A stretch of DNA of 64,000 bases, from assembly GCF_000383575.1 (NCBI RefSeq), contig NZ_KB911579.1, forward strand, positions 1,729,875 to 1,793,874, given 5' to 3'. The DNA comes from Salinispora oceanensis. GTDB taxonomy: Bacteria > Actinomycetota > Actinomycetes > Mycobacteriales > Micromonosporaceae. Under the pieces are notes generated by a model. It was not told the origin of the DNA and made no database searches. It saw nothing but the letters and a program-made list of their open reading frames with translations. Shown piece after piece: positions 26,083-35,459 of the stretch. A program made the position numbers and the translations under genes. The first letter of the stretch is position 1. Each line of letters opens with the position of its first letter.

Positions 26083-26655
26083 CTACCGGGCGTAGACCTC
26101 CGGTCGGAGTACGCCGACGAAGGGCAACTCCCGGTAGCGCTCGCCGAAGTCGAGCCCGTAGCCGACGACGAACTCGGTCGGGATGTCGAAGCCGACGTAC
26201 TTGACCGCGACCGGCACCTTCACCGCCTCCGGCTTGCGGAACAGCGCGACCACCTCGACGCTCGCCGCCGAGCGGGACTCCAGATAGCGCAGGAGCCAGG
26301 AGAGGGTCAGCCCGGAGTCGACGATGTCCTCCACCACGACCACATGCCGGCCGGCGATGTCCCGGTCCAGGTCCTTGAGGATCCGCACCACGCCGGAGGA
26401 GGTGGTGCCCTGCCCGTACGAGGAGATCGCCATGAACTCCAGCTCGGCCGGGGGGCCCTGCCGGCCCAGCTCCCGGGCGAAGTCGGCCATGAACATCACC
26501 GCGCCCTTGAGGACGCAGACGAGCAGCAGCCCGTCCTCAACGTCGGCGTAGTCCGCCGATATCTGCTTGGCCAACTCCGCCGTCTTTTCGCGGATCTGCG
26601 CCTCCGAAATGATCACGTGGTCGATATCGGCGTCGTACCAGGAGCCGTCAGCCAT
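26083..26655 (-). CDS. hpt: Hypoxanthine phosphoribosyltransferase
   Basis: Purine salvage enzyme making IMP (and GMP) from hypoxanthine (guanine) and PRPP. 190 residues from the ATG at 26655, the usual length. The PRPP-binding signature VVVVEDIVDSGLTL, the LVCVLKGAVMFMADF loop and the C-terminal YVGFDIPTEFVVGYGLDF with YRELPFVGVL are clear. Longer in-frame starts would add non-family sequence. It sits between tilS and ftsH, 134 bp after the tilS stop. Confidence 0.95.
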   Translation of the reverse strand: MADGSWYDADIDHVIISEAQIREKTAELAKQISADYADVEDGLLLVCVLKGAVMFMADFARELGRQGPPAELEFMAISSYGQGTTSSGVVRILKDLDRDIAGRHVVVVEDIVDSGLTLSWLLRYLESRSAASVEVVALFRKPEAVKVPVAVKYVGFDIPTEFVVGYGLDFGERYRELPFVGVLRPEVYAR

Positions 26656-26789
26656 GGCTCCTAGCCTGCCGTACGCACGATGGTCTCCGTCGGCGGGGCC
26701 GCTCCTTTTATACGACCCAGGCCGGGTTTCTCCGCAAAGACCGGCAAACAGGACCGGCCCCGCTCCGCTGACCAGGGAAACTCCTCCGG

Positions 26790-27791
26790 TCACCCCTGCG
26801 CGTCCGGGTTGACCGCGGCGAGCCGACCCGCCCGGCGGAGCACCCGTAGCCCGCCCGGCAGGTGCGCCGCCCCCTGCCCACGCCAGCCGGTGATCAAAGC
26901 CTCCAACGCGCCCACATGCCGGTGCGACAGGGCGGCGGGGCGCGCCCCCAGCTCCCGGGCCCAGGCGTGCAACACCCGCCCCCGGACCGCCGGCGCCAGC
27001 TCCGCGAGCCCGCCCACGCAGAGCCCGCCGTCAGGGTGCCGTACCCCGTCCAGCGCAGCGCTGGCCTGCTCGTCCAGCGCCGCCGTGTCAACGGCGACCA
27101 GCCGGGCGGTACGGGCCAGGTTGTCCAGCACGGCCGGGCCGAGGGCCCGCACCAGCACCGGCAGTACCTCGGCCCGGACCCGAGCGCGGGCGTACGCCGG
27201 ATCGGCGTTGTGCGGGTCCTCCCAGGGGTCGAGCCCCAGCGCCGTACAGGCCGCCCGGGTCTGCTCCCGCCCCACCTCCAGCAACGGGCGCAGCAGCAGC
27301 ACCGGGCCGAGCCGCCGCTGCGCCGGCATCCCGGACAGGCCGCGCGGGCCGGCGCCGCGCGCCATCGCCAGCAGCACCGTCTCCGCCTGATCGTCGCGGG
27401 TGTGTCCGGTGAGTAGCGCCGCCGCCCCAACCCCGCCGGCCACCTCGGTCAACGCCCGGTAGCGGGCCGCCCGGGCGGCGGCCTCCGGGCCCCCGGGCCG
27501 CCCAGACACGTCCACCCGGACCACCTCGACCGGGGCGAGGCCGGCCGCCCGGGCCCAGTCGGCCACCGCCGCCGCCCGCTGCGCGGAACCCTCCTGCAGG
27601 CCATGGTCAACGGTGACCAGACCGGCGGATCGCCCGAGTCGGGGTGCCACGAAGGCGGTCGCGGCGGCGAGAGCGAGCGAGTCGGCTCCCCCGGAACAGG
27701 CCACCAGGACCGGCCCCGGACCGGGTAGCTCGATCAGCGCATGCCGGATCGCGCGGCGGATCGCGGCGACCGGTGGGGCGAGTGCGGCCAC
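26790..27791 (-). CDS. tilS: tRNA(Ile)-lysidine synthase
   Basis: Modifies C34 of the CAU-anticodon isoleucine tRNA to lysidine, changing codon and aminoacylation identity; essential in most bacteria. The 333-residue protein has the PP-loop ATP pyrophosphatase motif VACSGGADSLAL near residue 30, VDHGLQEGS, LLTGHTRDDQAETVLL and RPLLEVGREQTRA. The C-terminal substrate-binding domain is short, as in other actinobacteria. The GTG start lies 10 bp after the upstream metalloprotease stop, consistent with co-transcription. Confidence 0.93.
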   Translation of the reverse strand: MAALAPPVAAIRRAIRHALIELPGPGPVLVACSGGADSLALAAATAFVAPRLGRSAGLVTVDHGLQEGSAQRAAAVADWARAAGLAPVEVVRVDVSGRPGGPEAAARAARYRALTEVAGGVGAAALLTGHTRDDQAETVLLAMARGAGPRGLSGMPAQRRLGPVLLLRPLLEVGREQTRAACTALGLDPWEDPHNADPAYARARVRAEVLPVLVRALGPAVLDNLARTARLVAVDTAALDEQASAALDGVRHPDGGLCVGGLAELAPAVRGRVLHAWARELGARPAALSHRHVGALEALITGWRGQGAAHLPGGLRVLRRAGRLAAVNPDAQG

Positions 27792-27801
27792 GGGCGGTCG
27801 G

Positions 27802-28872
27802 TCAGTCGCCGGCCGGGAGCGGGCCGGCCGGCCCGTGCACCCGGGCCACCCAGGCGTCCGGGTCGCTGAGCTCGGCGAGGCGGGGCAGGGTCAGCGGTGA
27901 CGCGAAGACCCGGTTGAAGCCCGCCATGCCAACCCGCTCGACGACACCGTGGACGAACCGCCGCCCCTCGGCGTACTGACGCAGCTTGACGTCCACCCCG
28001 AGCAGCCGACGGAGCGCCTTCTCCACTGGGTTGCCCGACTCCCGACGGCGGTTGAACGACGCCCGGATCCGCTCCACGCTCGGGATCACCTGCGGCCCCA
28101 CGCCATCCATCACGAACTCGGCGTGCCCCTCGAGCAACGTCATCAGCGCGGTGAGTCGATCCAGCACCGCCTTCTGGGCCGGGGTCTGGACGATGTCCAG
28201 GACGCTGCTGCGACCGGCCGGCTCCCGCACCGCGTCGGCGAGGAGGGCGACCCCGCGCCGCAGCCGCTCGACCAACGGGTCCGCGCCGGCGCTGGAGGCG
28301 TCGACGAACGCCTGTACCTCACCGAGAAAGTAGGCCCGCAGCCACGGCACCGCGGTGAACTGGGTGCGGTGGGTGACCTCGTGCAGACAGACCCAGAGCC
28401 GAAAGTCGCGGGGCTCGGCGGCCAGCTTCCGCTCCACCTCGACGATGTTCGGCGCGATCAGCATTAGCTGGCCCGGTTCGCCGGAGAAGACCTCGTACTG
28501 GCCGAGGACCCGGCCGGAGAGGTACGCCAGCACCGTGCCGGCCTGCACGCCGGTGATCCGGGAACCGATCGCCTCGGTCAACACACCGGGCTGCTTGTCT
28601 CCCGCGAGGCGACCGACCAGGGGGCCGATGACCTCGCGCAGCCCGGCGATGTTGGTCGCCGCCCAGTCTCGACGGTCCACCACCTGCACCGGCGGATGCG
28701 ACACCTGCGATCGGAGCCCGGTGAAGTCGCCGACGTGCTCGGCCGCCTCGTCAGTCAGCCGTCGCAGGTCGCCGACGACCTCCGTGGCCTCGGCGTAGGA
28801 GACGCGCGGGCCCGTCTTGCCGAGCGTCCCCGCGGTCGCCGCGGCCAGATCCCAGTCCACGAACTGCGCCAT
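27802..28872 (-). CDS. Zinc-dependent metalloprotease-like protein (DUF2342 family)
   Basis: A 356-residue protein of the actinobacterial DUF2342 / F420-associated zinc metalloprotease-like family. The motif CLHEVTHRTQF (HExxH) marks the metal site near residue 165. Other family-like stretches are SRITGVQAGTVLAYLSGRVLGQYE and HAEFVMDGVGPQVIPSVERIR. The physiological substrate is not established. It stands directly upstream of tilS with a 10-bp gap. Confidence 0.85.
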   Translation of the reverse strand: MAQFVDWDLAAATAGTLGKTGPRVSYAEATEVVGDLRRLTDEAAEHVGDFTGLRSQVSHPPVQVVDRRDWAATNIAGLREVIGPLVGRLAGDKQPGVLTEAIGSRITGVQAGTVLAYLSGRVLGQYEVFSGEPGQLMLIAPNIVEVERKLAAEPRDFRLWVCLHEVTHRTQFTAVPWLRAYFLGEVQAFVDASSAGADPLVERLRRGVALLADAVREPAGRSSVLDIVQTPAQKAVLDRLTALMTLLEGHAEFVMDGVGPQVIPSVERIRASFNRRRESGNPVEKALRRLLGVDVKLRQYAEGRRFVHGVVERVGMAGFNRVFASPLTLPRLAELSDPDAWVARVHGPAGPLPAGD

Positions 28873-28965
28873 GGGCCCACCGTACCCGTGCGCTCGTGCG
28901 CCGACCGGGCCACGACGGTCGCGACCCGGTCCCTCCCCACCGCGCCGGAGCGCACCGGGCCGAGG

Positions 28966-30636
28966 TCAGCGGCAGCCGCAGGAGGCGAGGGCCGCGGCGA
29001 TCCGGTCCAGCTCATACCGGGTCGCCTTAAGCCCGTCGCTGGGTGCCCGGTCGGTGAGCACCGCGAAGGTGAGCAGGCGCCCGTCCGCGGTCGTTACCAA
29101 CCCGGCGATCGCGTGGACTCCGGTCAGCGTGCCGGTCTTGGCGCGGACCATCCCAGCCCCGGCCTGCGCCGCGACATCGGTGTAGCGATCGGCGAGGGTG
29201 CCCGACCAGGCGGCGACCGGCAGGCCACCGAAGAGCGTCGCCAGCTCGGGACGGCTGCCGTCGGCGGCGAGCCGGATCAGTTCGGTGAGCAGCGACGGGC
29301 TGATCCGGTTACTGCGGGACAGGCCACTGCCGTCGGTAAGGGTGAGCGCGTCAACCGGCAGCCCCAGCTCCCCCGCGACCGCCTCCATCGACTCCCCCGC
29401 ACCGGAGAAGGACGCCGGCTGCTCCCGGGCCAGGGCCACCTGCCGGGCCAGGGCCTCGGCCACCACGTTGTCGCTATCGGCGATCATGATGTCGACCAGT
29501 CGCACCATCGGCAACGACTGCACCACGCCCAGCTCGCTACCGGGCGCACCCGCCGTCGCATCCGCGCCGGCCTCGGGCGCCGGGCCCAGCTCGACCGCCT
29601 CCACCGGTACGCCCAGCAACCGGGCGAACGCCTCGCCGGCGTGCAGGTCCGGCTCCGGCACCCGTTCGGCGGCGTGGGCACCGTTGTCGTGGTCCCGTTT
29701 CGCCTGCTCCAGGTCACTGCGGGCGCCGTCGGTCATCAGCGCGGTGATCGCCGAGCCGTACCCGCCCGTAGGAATGTCGTCGTCCCAGCCGGACGCGTGC
29801 ACCGGCCCGGAGTACAGCGACGAGTCGACCACGACCCGGGTCGGGGCGACGCCACCAAGCGCGGCCTTCACCTGCGCGGCCAGCTCATCAAGGCGCGCCG
29901 CGCCCGGGTAGAAACCGGCGTCGTCCACGGCGAGCGTCGGGTCGCCGCCACCGATGAGCACGACCTCGCCGGGGGCCGTCCCGGCGACCGCCTGGGTGGG
30001 GATCCGGTGCCCCGGGCCACGCGCGGCGAGTACGGTCGCGGCGGTGACCAGCTTGGTCACGGAGGCGGGCACGGTGCCGTCCCCAGCACCCTGGTCATAC
30101 AGAATCGTCCCGGTCGCGACGTCGGCGACGGAGACGTTGACCCGGTCGCCCAGCGCGGCGGAGCCGACCAGCGGGTCGAGCACGGCACGCACCTCGGCGG
30201 CGGCAGGCTCGGGCGCGTTCTGGTCGGCCACGGCCAGCACCGCCGGCGGCGGCGCCGCGGCGGGCTGCTCCCCGGCATCGCCGGCACGCCACTCGGCCGC
30301 CGGGCCCGACCACACCACGGTCACCCCGACCGCGGCCAGCGCGAGGAGCACCACCGCGGCCAGCACGGCCGGCAGTAACCAGCGCCGAGGCCGACCGGAC
30401 GAGGCCGGCCCGGACGGTACGGGGACGCGGCTGCCGCGGTCGGCGGACGCCGCCGACGGCGGCTGCCCGGCCGGGCCAGGTCGATCCGGCGGCGTTCCCG
30501 GTTCCGGGCCGGCGGGGCGGTGGTCGGGGTGGGCCTCGGGCACCGGCACCCGCCCAACCGCGCTGTCGCCAGCAGATCTACCGGTCTCCCGTCCAGGTCC
30601 CCCCGCCGGACGGTAGTGTGAATCTTCCCTCCCCAC
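28966..30636 (-). CDS. dacB: D-alanyl-D-alanine carboxypeptidase/endopeptidase (PBP4 class)
   Basis: Serine peptidase of family S13 that trims or cleaves peptidoglycan cross-links outside the membrane. About 556 residues. A long Pro/Gly/Arg-rich cytoplasmic N-terminus precedes one membrane anchor (about 86-105). Catalytic motifs are SVTK (Ser192, Lys195), SDN in MIADSDNVVAE, and KTG (Lys500). The GTG at 30636 is chosen over the in-frame ATG at 30675 because GAGGAGG lies 5 nt upstream of it. The gene is divergent from ppa. Confidence 0.92.
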   Translation of the reverse strand: MGREDSHYRPAGGPGRETGRSAGDSAVGRVPVPEAHPDHRPAGPEPGTPPDRPGPAGQPPSAASADRGSRVPVPSGPASSGRPRRWLLPAVLAAVVLLALAAVGVTVVWSGPAAEWRAGDAGEQPAAAPPPAVLAVADQNAPEPAAAEVRAVLDPLVGSAALGDRVNVSVADVATGTILYDQGAGDGTVPASVTKLVTAATVLAARGPGHRIPTQAVAGTAPGEVVLIGGGDPTLAVDDAGFYPGAARLDELAAQVKAALGGVAPTRVVVDSSLYSGPVHASGWDDDIPTGGYGSAITALMTDGARSDLEQAKRDHDNGAHAAERVPEPDLHAGEAFARLLGVPVEAVELGPAPEAGADATAGAPGSELGVVQSLPMVRLVDIMIADSDNVVAEALARQVALAREQPASFSGAGESMEAVAGELGLPVDALTLTDGSGLSRSNRISPSLLTELIRLAADGSRPELATLFGGLPVAAWSGTLADRYTDVAAQAGAGMVRAKTGTLTGVHAIAGLVTTADGRLLTFAVLTDRAPSDGLKATRYELDRIAAALASCGCR

Positions 30637-30677
30637 GACCCCCTCCTCGTCCCACGGAACCTGCTTGGGTGACACTA

Positions 30678-30690
30678 CTTCGGTCCGAAG
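30678..30690. promoter_or_regulatory. 13-bp palindrome between divergent dacB and ppa
   Basis: CTTCGG-T-CCGAAG is a perfect 6+1+6 inverted repeat in the 150-bp spacer between the two divergent genes, where both promoters should lie. It is a candidate regulator site, with no known family consensus that I recognise. Confidence 0.3.
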
Positions 30691-30786
30691 ACTATGCGGC
30701 TACCGGACCGGCGGGCGGGGATTCCACCCTGTCCGGCGACGAACGCCGCCGGTCAATGCCAGCGTGGGCAGACGAGGAGCGTGCAG

Positions 30787-31293
30787 ATGGATTTCGACGT
30801 CACGGTTGAGATCCCGAAGGGTCACCGCAACAAGTACGAGGTTGACCACGTGACCGGTCGGATCCGGCTGGACCGCACCCTCTTCACCTCCACGCAGTAC
30901 CCCGCCGACTACGGCTTCATCGAGGGCACCCTGGGCGAGGACGGCGACCCGCTGGACGCCTTGGTGCTGGTCCCGGAGCCGACCTTTCCGGGCTGCCTGA
31001 TCCGGTGCCGCACCATCGGCATGTTCCGGATGACCGATGAGAAGGGTGGCGACGACAAGGTCCTCTGCGTCCCGTACGAGGACCCGCGTCAGGAGCACCT
31101 CCGCGACATCCACCACCTCGGCGAGTTCGACCGCCTGGAGATCCAGCACTTCTTCGAGGTGTACAAGGATCTCGAGCCCGGCAAGTCTGTCGAGGGCGCC
31201 ACCTGGGTGGGCCGGCAGGAGGCGGAGGAGGAGATCGTCGCGTCCATCCGGCGCGGCCGGGAGGCCGAGGAGCACGGCGGCTCCGCGCACTGA
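30787..31293 (+). CDS. ppa: Inorganic pyrophosphatase (family I)
   Basis: Hydrolyses pyrophosphate to drive biosynthetic reactions. 168 residues from the ATG at 30787, the expected size. The signature [11 protein letters not shown] carries the metal-binding acidic cluster; [25 protein letters not shown] and [21 protein letters not shown] are also diagnostic. Longer in-frame starts add non-family sequence. A strong terminator hairpin follows 14 bp after the stop. Confidence 0.96.
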   Translation: MDFDVTVEIPKGHRNKYEVDHVTGRIRLDRTLFTSTQYPADYGFIEGTLGEDGDPLDALVLVPEPTFPGCLIRCRTIGMFRMTDEKGGDDKVLCVPYEDPRQEHLRDIHHLGEFDRLEIQHFFEVYKDLEPGKSVEGATWVGRQEAEEEIVASIRRGREAEEHGGSAH

Positions 31294-31307
31294 CCCTCAA
31301 CCACCGG

Positions 31308-31346
31308 CGGGCCCGGGGGCGCTCAACCGAGCAGCCCCCGGGCCCG
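31308..31346 (+). terminator. GC-rich hairpin terminator after ppa
   Basis: A perfect 13-bp stem (31308-31320 with 31334-31346) can extend through GCTC/GAGC in the loop. No T-tract follows, as is common for actinomycete terminators. Confidence 0.75.
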
Positions 31347-31424
31347 TTCGTATGGTCAGCCGACGACCGAGAGCACCCGCCGCCGACGTGGCCGATGTTG
31401 CCGGGATACACCTGCGGGGCCGCG

Positions 31425-31447
31425 GGAACCGGTAATCTCCGAATGTT
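31425..31447 (+). promoter_or_regulatory. Possible ECF (sigma-E-like) promoter for the S8 protease
   Basis: GGAAC at 31425-31429 is followed after 15 bp by GTT at 31445-31447, resembling the GGAAC-N15/16-GTT pattern of envelope-stress ECF sigma factors. The start codon is 18 bp downstream. Seen by eye only; short motifs like this arise by chance. Confidence 0.3.
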
Positions 31448-31464
31448 ATGGCTAGGTTGGTCGA

Positions 31465-32745
31465 ATGCGAATGGTCAAGGACGTGACCGGGGTACGGCGT
31501 GGTAGCAGGTCCGCCACCCGCCGGGGCGCCGGGCGGACGTGGCTCTCGCTGACGTCGGTCGCCGTCGCCGTCGCCGTGCCGGTCGCCGTCGTCCCGCACA
31601 CCGGGCAGGTCAGCACCGCCCTCCCCGACCACATTGGGCAAATCGCCGCCGGCGGCCCCGGCCACTCGGCTGGCCGGATCCTGGCGGAGCAGACCGAACA
31701 CTCCGCCGACCAGGTTCGCGACGACCAGTGGCAGCTGGACATGTTGCGCGCCAGCACGGCGTGGCGCACCTCGACCGGGGCCGGGGTGGTGGTGGCGGTC
31801 ATCGACTCCGGTGTGGATGCCAGCCATCCGGACCTGGCTGGGCGGGTGCTACCCGGTCTCGACCTGGTCGAGTCGGCGAGCACCGCCGACCCGGATCCGG
31901 TGGGGCACGGGACGGCCGTGGCCGGGTTGATCGCGGGCCGCCAGGACGACGACCGCGGGGTGGTGGGCCTCGCCCCCGATGCCCGAATCCTGCCGGTACG
32001 GGTCCTGGACGCGGAGAACCGCTACGACGACGCGTTGATCGTGGCGAACGGCGTACGGTGGGCCGTCGACAACGGCGCCCGGGTGATCAACCTGTCGCTC
32101 GGTGGCAGCAGCGCCAGCCCGGCCCTGGCCGCCGCGCTGGACTACGCGTTCGCCCGGGACGTGGTGGTCGTCGCCTGCACCGGCAACGAGACCGCATCGA
32201 ACTCCAGCACGGTCTGGTACCCGGCCCGGGAGCCGGGGGTGGTCGCGGTCTCCGGGCTGGACCGGGAGAGTGAGCAGCTCTGGTCCGGCGCGATCACCGG
32301 CCGGGAGACGGTGCTCTCCGCGCCCGCGAGCGGTCTGGTGGGCGCGCGGCCACCGGACGGGTACTGGCGGGTTCAGGGCACCAGCTTCGGCACGCCACTG
32401 GTTTCGGCCACCGCCGCGCTGATCCGGGCCCGGTATCCAGAGATGCCCGCCGGCGATGTGATCAATCGAATGCTGCGTACCGCTCGGGACATCGGTCCCG
32501 CCGGGCGGGACGACAGCTTCGGGTACGGGCTGGTTGACCCGGTCGCGGCGCTGACCGACGAGGTGGAGCCGATCGGGCTCAACCCGCTGGATGACCAGTC
32601 CTCGCCGGGGGTGGTCGGCTTCGGTCCGGCACCGAGCGCGGCCAGCACGGATACCGGCCCGGCTGGGCTCGAGTTCATCCCGGCTGCCTCGTGGGAGCCG
32701 GGGCCGGCCCCACCGCACCAGAATGCCCGGTCGCGATCCGGGTAG
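31465..32745 (+). CDS. Secreted S8 (subtilisin/mycosin-like) serine protease
   Basis: A 426-residue exported protease. An N-terminal twin-arginine-containing, hydrophobic signal segment (about 8-45) precedes the S8 domain with the full catalytic triad: VIDSGVD (Asp114), GHGTAVAG (His148) and GTSFGTP (Ser307). NLSLGGSS and the oxyanion-region ACTGNE are also typical. The catalytic domain is like mycosins (MycP), the proteases of type VII secretion, but there is no C-terminal membrane helix and no ESX genes nearby. The tail is Pro/Ser/Gly-rich. Start ATG 31465 or 31471. Confidence 0.88.
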   Translation: MRMVKDVTGVRRGSRSATRRGAGRTWLSLTSVAVAVAVPVAVVPHTGQVSTALPDHIGQIAAGGPGHSAGRILAEQTEHSADQVRDDQWQLDMLRASTAWRTSTGAGVVVAVIDSGVDASHPDLAGRVLPGLDLVESASTADPDPVGHGTAVAGLIAGRQDDDRGVVGLAPDARILPVRVLDAENRYDDALIVANGVRWAVDNGARVINLSLGGSSASPALAAALDYAFARDVVVVACTGNETASNSSTVWYPAREPGVVAVSGLDRESEQLWSGAITGRETVLSAPASGLVGARPPDGYWRVQGTSFGTPLVSATAALIRARYPEMPAGDVINRMLRTARDIGPAGRDDSFGYGLVDPVAALTDEVEPIGLNPLDDQSSPGVVGFGPAPSAASTDTGPAGLEFIPAASWEPGPAPPHQNARSRSG

Positions 32746-32753
32746 ACGGAGGT

Positions 32754-33476
32754 ATGCGCGCGCCCGGCCACGGTACCGCCGCCCGGCCGTCGTGGCGCGA
32801 CCGCCGCCTGCACCCCGACGACGGGTTGGGTTTGCGGCTGACCCTCGCCGTTGTCTCCGCGTTCCTGGTGCTGGTGCCGTTCCTACTCGCGCTGCTGGTG
32901 CTGGCGTCCTGGTCGCCGCTGCGGCGGCTGGACCGGGTGGTGACCGAGGCGCTCGTCGGCTACGGGCTGCGGCATCCGGGGTGGGCCGAGGCGCTGAACA
33001 TGTGGACCGAGGTCTTCGCACCGATGCCGCTACGGTTGGGCGCGCTGGTGGTGGTTGGCTGGCTGGCCCGGCGTCAGGCTCGGCAGCTGGCGCTCTGGGT
33101 GACCGTCACCATGACGGTCGGCGGGCTGCTGAGCCCGCTGCTCAAGCTGCTCGTCGGGCGTCCCCGGCCGGAGTTCCCGAAGCCCCTGGCCCAGGCGGTC
33201 GGGCTCGCGTTTCCGTCCGGGCACGCGCTGAACGCGACGCTCGCCGCGGGCGTACTGCTGGTGGTCTTCCGCCCTGGGCCGGGCCGCTCCGTCAAGCGGT
33301 ACGCGGTCTGGGCCGCCGCGCTCCTCCTCGCCCTGGTGACCGGATTCAGCCGGGTGGCGTTGGGCGTGCACTGGAGCAGCGACGTGGTTGCCGGATGGTT
33401 GCTGGGTACCGCCGTGGTGGCCGCGACCGCCGCGGTGTTCACGGTCTGGCGGGCCACCCCACCGCACCGTCGTTGA
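32754..33476 (+). CDS. PAP2-superfamily membrane phosphatase
   Basis: A 240-residue integral membrane phosphatase, probably acting on undecaprenyl pyrophosphate or a phospholipid phosphate on the outer membrane face. The three motifs are intact: KLLVGRPRPEF, PSGHALN and SRVALGVHWSSD. Five to six hydrophobic helices are visible. ATG at 32754 is preceded by GGAGGT almost immediately. It lies 8 bp after the protease gene, so co-transcription is likely. Substrate cannot be told from sequence. Confidence 0.9.
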   Translation: MRAPGHGTAARPSWRDRRLHPDDGLGLRLTLAVVSAFLVLVPFLLALLVLASWSPLRRLDRVVTEALVGYGLRHPGWAEALNMWTEVFAPMPLRLGALVVVGWLARRQARQLALWVTVTMTVGGLLSPLLKLLVGRPRPEFPKPLAQAVGLAFPSGHALNATLAAGVLLVVFRPGPGRSVKRYAVWAAALLLALVTGFSRVALGVHWSSDVVAGWLLGTAVVAATAAVFTVWRATPPHRR

Positions 33477-33481
33477 GGCGC

Positions 33482-34660
33482 TCAGGTGCACTCACCGGTG
33501 CTGACGCCGCGCACACTCTCGGCTCCGGCCAGGGCCACCGAACGGGCCTCGGCCGCGGTCACCGCGAAGCCGGTGTTCGGGTCGTCAGCCGCCGCCGCGA
33601 AGATCACCCCGAGCACCAGGCCGTTCGTGGAGACCAACGGGCCGCCGGAGTTCCCGCTCTGCACCAGGGCCCGGATCGTGTAGACCTCCCGGGTCACGTT
33701 CCCGCTGGAGTAGATGTCCGGGCCGGTGATCTCGTCAACCTCCCGGACCCGGGCCGACTGCGCGTTGTACGGGCCGTCGAGCGGGAAGCCGAGCACGATC
33801 GCGTCCGCGCCGCTGCCCTCGTTGCCGGCGGCGAACCGCATCGACGGGCCGGGCAGACCCGGGACGTGCAGGACTGCCAGGTCCCGGTCCGGGTCATACA
33901 CCACCACCTGAGCGTCGTACCGTTCGCCGTTGAGCTCGACGACGGTGGAGCGGGTTCCGGCCACCACGTGCGCGTTGGTCATCACCCGGTCGTCGGCGTA
34001 GACGAAGCCGGAGCCCTCCAGGCGGCGGGAGCAGCTCGGGGCGGAGCCGAGCACCTTGACCACGGAGCTTTTGCTGTTGGCCACCACCTGCGATCCGATG
34101 AGTGCGGGGTCGGGCGGGGCGACCTGCCGGGCGCGGGTGGGCGCCAGCGCACCGAAGACATCCGGGAAGCCGTTGGTGTCGACGGTCTCCCGCAGCGCGG
34201 CGGAGAGCTCCTGGGCCTGGTCGGGCAGGACCCGGTCCACCACGGTGAGCAACGCGCTGTTGCGGACCGCGGAGGCCAGCCAGGGCAGCGATGACGAGCC
34301 CAGTGGGACCGCGACCAGCCAGGCGACCAGAAGCACGGCGAAGAGCGAGACGAAGGCGCCGCCGATATCGTCCGCCTGCCGCCCGACGTCACTGTTGATC
34401 GTGCGTCGCAGGCGCGTACCGAGCCAGCCGGCGAGGGCCTGCCCCACCACCGCCAGCCCGAAGATCGCCACCAGTGAGACCAACACCCGGGTGCCGCTGT
34501 CCAGGAACTGCTGGGCGAGCCGGGGGCCGAGTTGTAGGCCGGCCAGCGCTCCGAGAAAGAGCCCGGAGAGCGACAGCACGCCGGTGACGAAACCCTGGCG
34601 GTATCCGCTGATCGCGAACACGAGCATGAGCAGGAGCAGTACGAGATCCACGGCGGACAC
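33482..34660 (-). CDS. MarP-type membrane serine protease (CvpA domain + trypsin-like domain)
   Basis: A 392-residue protein with an N-terminal CvpA-like domain of four membrane helices (residues 1-130), a linker and an extracytoplasmic trypsin-like domain. Catalytic residues visible are TNAHVV (His231), DPDRDLAVLHV (Asp) and SGNSGGPL (Ser338). Two Cys in the protease domain (APSCSRR and the C-terminal GECT) could form the disulfide known from MarP of mycobacteria, a protease needed for acid resistance. Same strand as the NUDIX, tlpA and nth genes. Confidence 0.9.
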   Translation of the reverse strand: MSAVDLVLLLLMLVFAISGYRQGFVTGVLSLSGLFLGALAGLQLGPRLAQQFLDSGTRVLVSLVAIFGLAVVGQALAGWLGTRLRRTINSDVGRQADDIGGAFVSLFAVLLVAWLVAVPLGSSSLPWLASAVRNSALLTVVDRVLPDQAQELSAALRETVDTNGFPDVFGALAPTRARQVAPPDPALIGSQVVANSKSSVVKVLGSAPSCSRRLEGSGFVYADDRVMTNAHVVAGTRSTVVELNGERYDAQVVVYDPDRDLAVLHVPGLPGPSMRFAAGNEGSGADAIVLGFPLDGPYNAQSARVREVDEITGPDIYSSGNVTREVYTIRALVQSGNSGGPLVSTNGLVLGVIFAAAADDPNTGFAVTAAEARSVALAGAESVRGVSTGECT

Positions 34661-34723
34661 GGGTCAAGCCTACGGGGCCCGAACCCACGGGACGGCTGCT
34701 GCCGCTACGCAAAGTCACGGGAG

Positions 34724-35416
34724 TCAGCGCAAAGCGCCCTCGTCCGCCTCATCAGTCCCGGCGGAGGGCGCCGGATCGGCGCCCACCGGGGGAAGGTCCA
34801 GCACTGGCCCCGGGCGCCACGGGCGGGCCCAGCCCCCCATGTCGAGCAAGGCGGAGAGCACCCCCGCGGTGAACCCCCACACCAGCATGCCGCGGGCGGA
34901 GAAGGCTGGGCCGATCCAGCCACTCGGGTGGCGTACGCGCAGCCGGTTCTCCGGGTCAACCAGTTCGGTGATCGGCATCCGGGCCACCTGTGCCACCTCG
35001 GCTGGCTCCCGGGGGTGCACCGGGTGGGGGGCGTGCCACCAGCCGAGCACCGGGGTCACCACGAAGTCGCTGACCGGAATCCACAGCTTCGGCAGTTCGG
35101 CGAGGACGGTGACGGTTCCCGGGTCGAGGTCAACCTCCTCGTTCGCCTCGCGGAGCGCGGTCGAAGAGGCGTCCGTGTCCTCCGGGTCGGCGGCACCACC
35201 GGGAAAGGCCGGCTGCCCCGCGTGATTGCGTAGGGTAGCGGCTCGCTGCAGGATCAGCACGTCCGGGCCGGTGCCGGGTGCCTCGCCGAGCAGTACCAGC
35301 ACGGCGCTTTCCCGCCCACCGCTTTCCGGGGTGGCCAGCCGGGTGAAGTCCTCCGTCCGAGCACTGCCCAGCCGGGTCAGCAGCGGATCGAGCCAGGACG
35401 GCGGCTGCCGGCTCAT
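34724..35416 (-). CDS. NUDIX hydrolase, CoA pyrophosphatase type
   Basis: About 230 residues from the ATG at 35416. The stretch RNHAGQPAFPGGAADPED followed by ALREANEEVDL matches the extended motif of CoA-diphosphatase NUDIX enzymes (UPF0035), which cleave CoA or its derivatives. The REANEE metal-binding acidic residues are intact. It lies in the conserved crp-nth-tlpA-NUDIX-marP neighbourhood. An in-frame start further upstream would run into the tlpA gene with low-complexity sequence and is not favoured. Confidence 0.9.
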   Translation of the reverse strand: MSRQPPSWLDPLLTRLGSARTEDFTRLATPESGGRESAVLVLLGEAPGTGPDVLILQRAATLRNHAGQPAFPGGAADPEDTDASSTALREANEEVDLDPGTVTVLAELPKLWIPVSDFVVTPVLGWWHAPHPVHPREPAEVAQVARMPITELVDPENRLRVRHPSGWIGPAFSARGMLVWGFTAGVLSALLDMGGWARPWRPGPVLDLPPVGADPAPSAGTDEADEGALR

Positions 35417-35459
35417 CCCGGCACCCCCGCACCCGGGTAGCGGGCGAGGTCCGGGCGGC

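Noticed and set aside
31465-32745. Type VII secretion (ESX) locus
   Set aside because: Only a mycosin-like protease is present. No EccB/C/D/E or WXG100 genes lie nearby, and the FtsK-like protein 10 kb away has dead ATPase motifs and no membrane anchor.
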